Of a DNA stretch of 5,287 bases, positions 5,181 through 5,287 are shown piece by piece; the stretch's first letter is position 1, and every line of letters starts with the position of its first letter. A program made the translations under genes and the position numbers. The stretch is from Candidatus Aminicenans sakinawicola JGI OTU-1 (lineage in GTDB: Bacteria > Acidobacteriota > Aminicenantia > Aminicenantales > Aminicenantaceae): positions 1 through 5,287 of the forward strand of contig AWNV01000103.1 in the NCBI GenBank assembly GCA_000493965.1. Reading direction: 5' to 3'. The notes beneath the pieces are model-generated. The model saw nothing but the letters and a program-made list of their open reading frames with translations. It was not told where the DNA came from and ran no database searches.

Positions 5181-5287
5181 TTATGCCGACACCAATATAT
5201 ATTTTCCATTATATCTGCCAGTTACGTTGATTTTTCCTTCAGCATAACATTCAGCTCTTTTCCCATGCACTTCTTTTCCTCTATATC
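5181..5287 (-). CDS. C-terminal 34 residues of an unrecognised protein
   Basis: A minus-strand frame enters from the right edge and ends at TAA 5183-5181. The visible part begins YRGKEVHGKRAECYAEGKIN and ends VTGRYNGKYILVSA. The alternating polar and hydrophobic pattern with glycine turns suggests short beta strands, perhaps a small beta-barrel or OB-like tail. I do not recognise the family. Another minus-strand frame closes at a TAA after 21 codons, so this is the longest frame running to the edge on this strand. It is convergent with the HD gene. In the minus-strand direction it is followed, beyond the three-gene block, by the helical-repeat gene. Confidence 0.55.
   Translation of the reverse strand, partial: YRGKEVHGKRAECYAEGKINVTGRYNGKYILVSA

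Overview
The window is AT-rich bacterial chromosomal DNA with promoters of sigma-70 type, Shine-Dalgarno-led starts and dense bacterial-style gene packing. Sequence alone does not fix the taxon. Long lysine- and isoleucine-rich proteins, a PAS-GGDEF signalling protein and a large helical protein of a type I associate with environmental, often uncultivated, anaerobic bacteria are compatible with many low-GC lineages. No rRNA, tRNA, CRISPR array, transposase or integrase is visible.

Layout, left to right. (1) 1-1445, minus strand: the first 481 residues of a large soluble helical protein that runs off the left edge. (2) 1446-1637: an intergenic stretch with a start-less open frame and one copy of a 16-bp inverted repeat. 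(3) 1638-2546, minus strand: a PAS-GGDEF protein whose cyclase site looks dead but whose c-di-GMP inhibitory site is kept. (4) 2547-2791: a compact divergent control region. Two mirror-image promoters, each TTGACA-17 bp-TATAAA, have their -35 boxes inside the two arms of one 13-bp inverted repeat. (5) 2792-3847, plus strand: an XRE helix-turn-helix protein fused to an ImmA/IrrE-type zinc peptidase. (6) 3942-5135, plus strand: a two-lobed HD protein with an intact YfbR-like 5'-deoxynucleotidase site in the C-terminal half and a decayed copy of the same fold in the N-terminal half. (7) 5136-5180: a short intergenic gap with a weak hairpin and the second copy of the 16-bp repeat. (8) 5181-5287, minus strand: the last 34 residues of an unrecognised protein.

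The most coherent reading is a small regulatory cassette. The XRE-peptidase protein probably controls the symmetric operator, and through it both its own operon with the HD hydrolase and the divergent PAS-GGDEF gene. By analogy with ImmA and IrrE the peptidase domain would sense or execute a stress response. The HD protein would act on nucleotides. The PAS-GGDEF protein would be a redox or ligand sensor and c-di-GMP receptor. The three-gene block is bounded by a 16-bp inverted repeat, which may mark it as a unit inserted between two neighbouring minus-strand genes. Gene identities are well supported by visible motifs. The joint function, including any role in phage defence, is inference.
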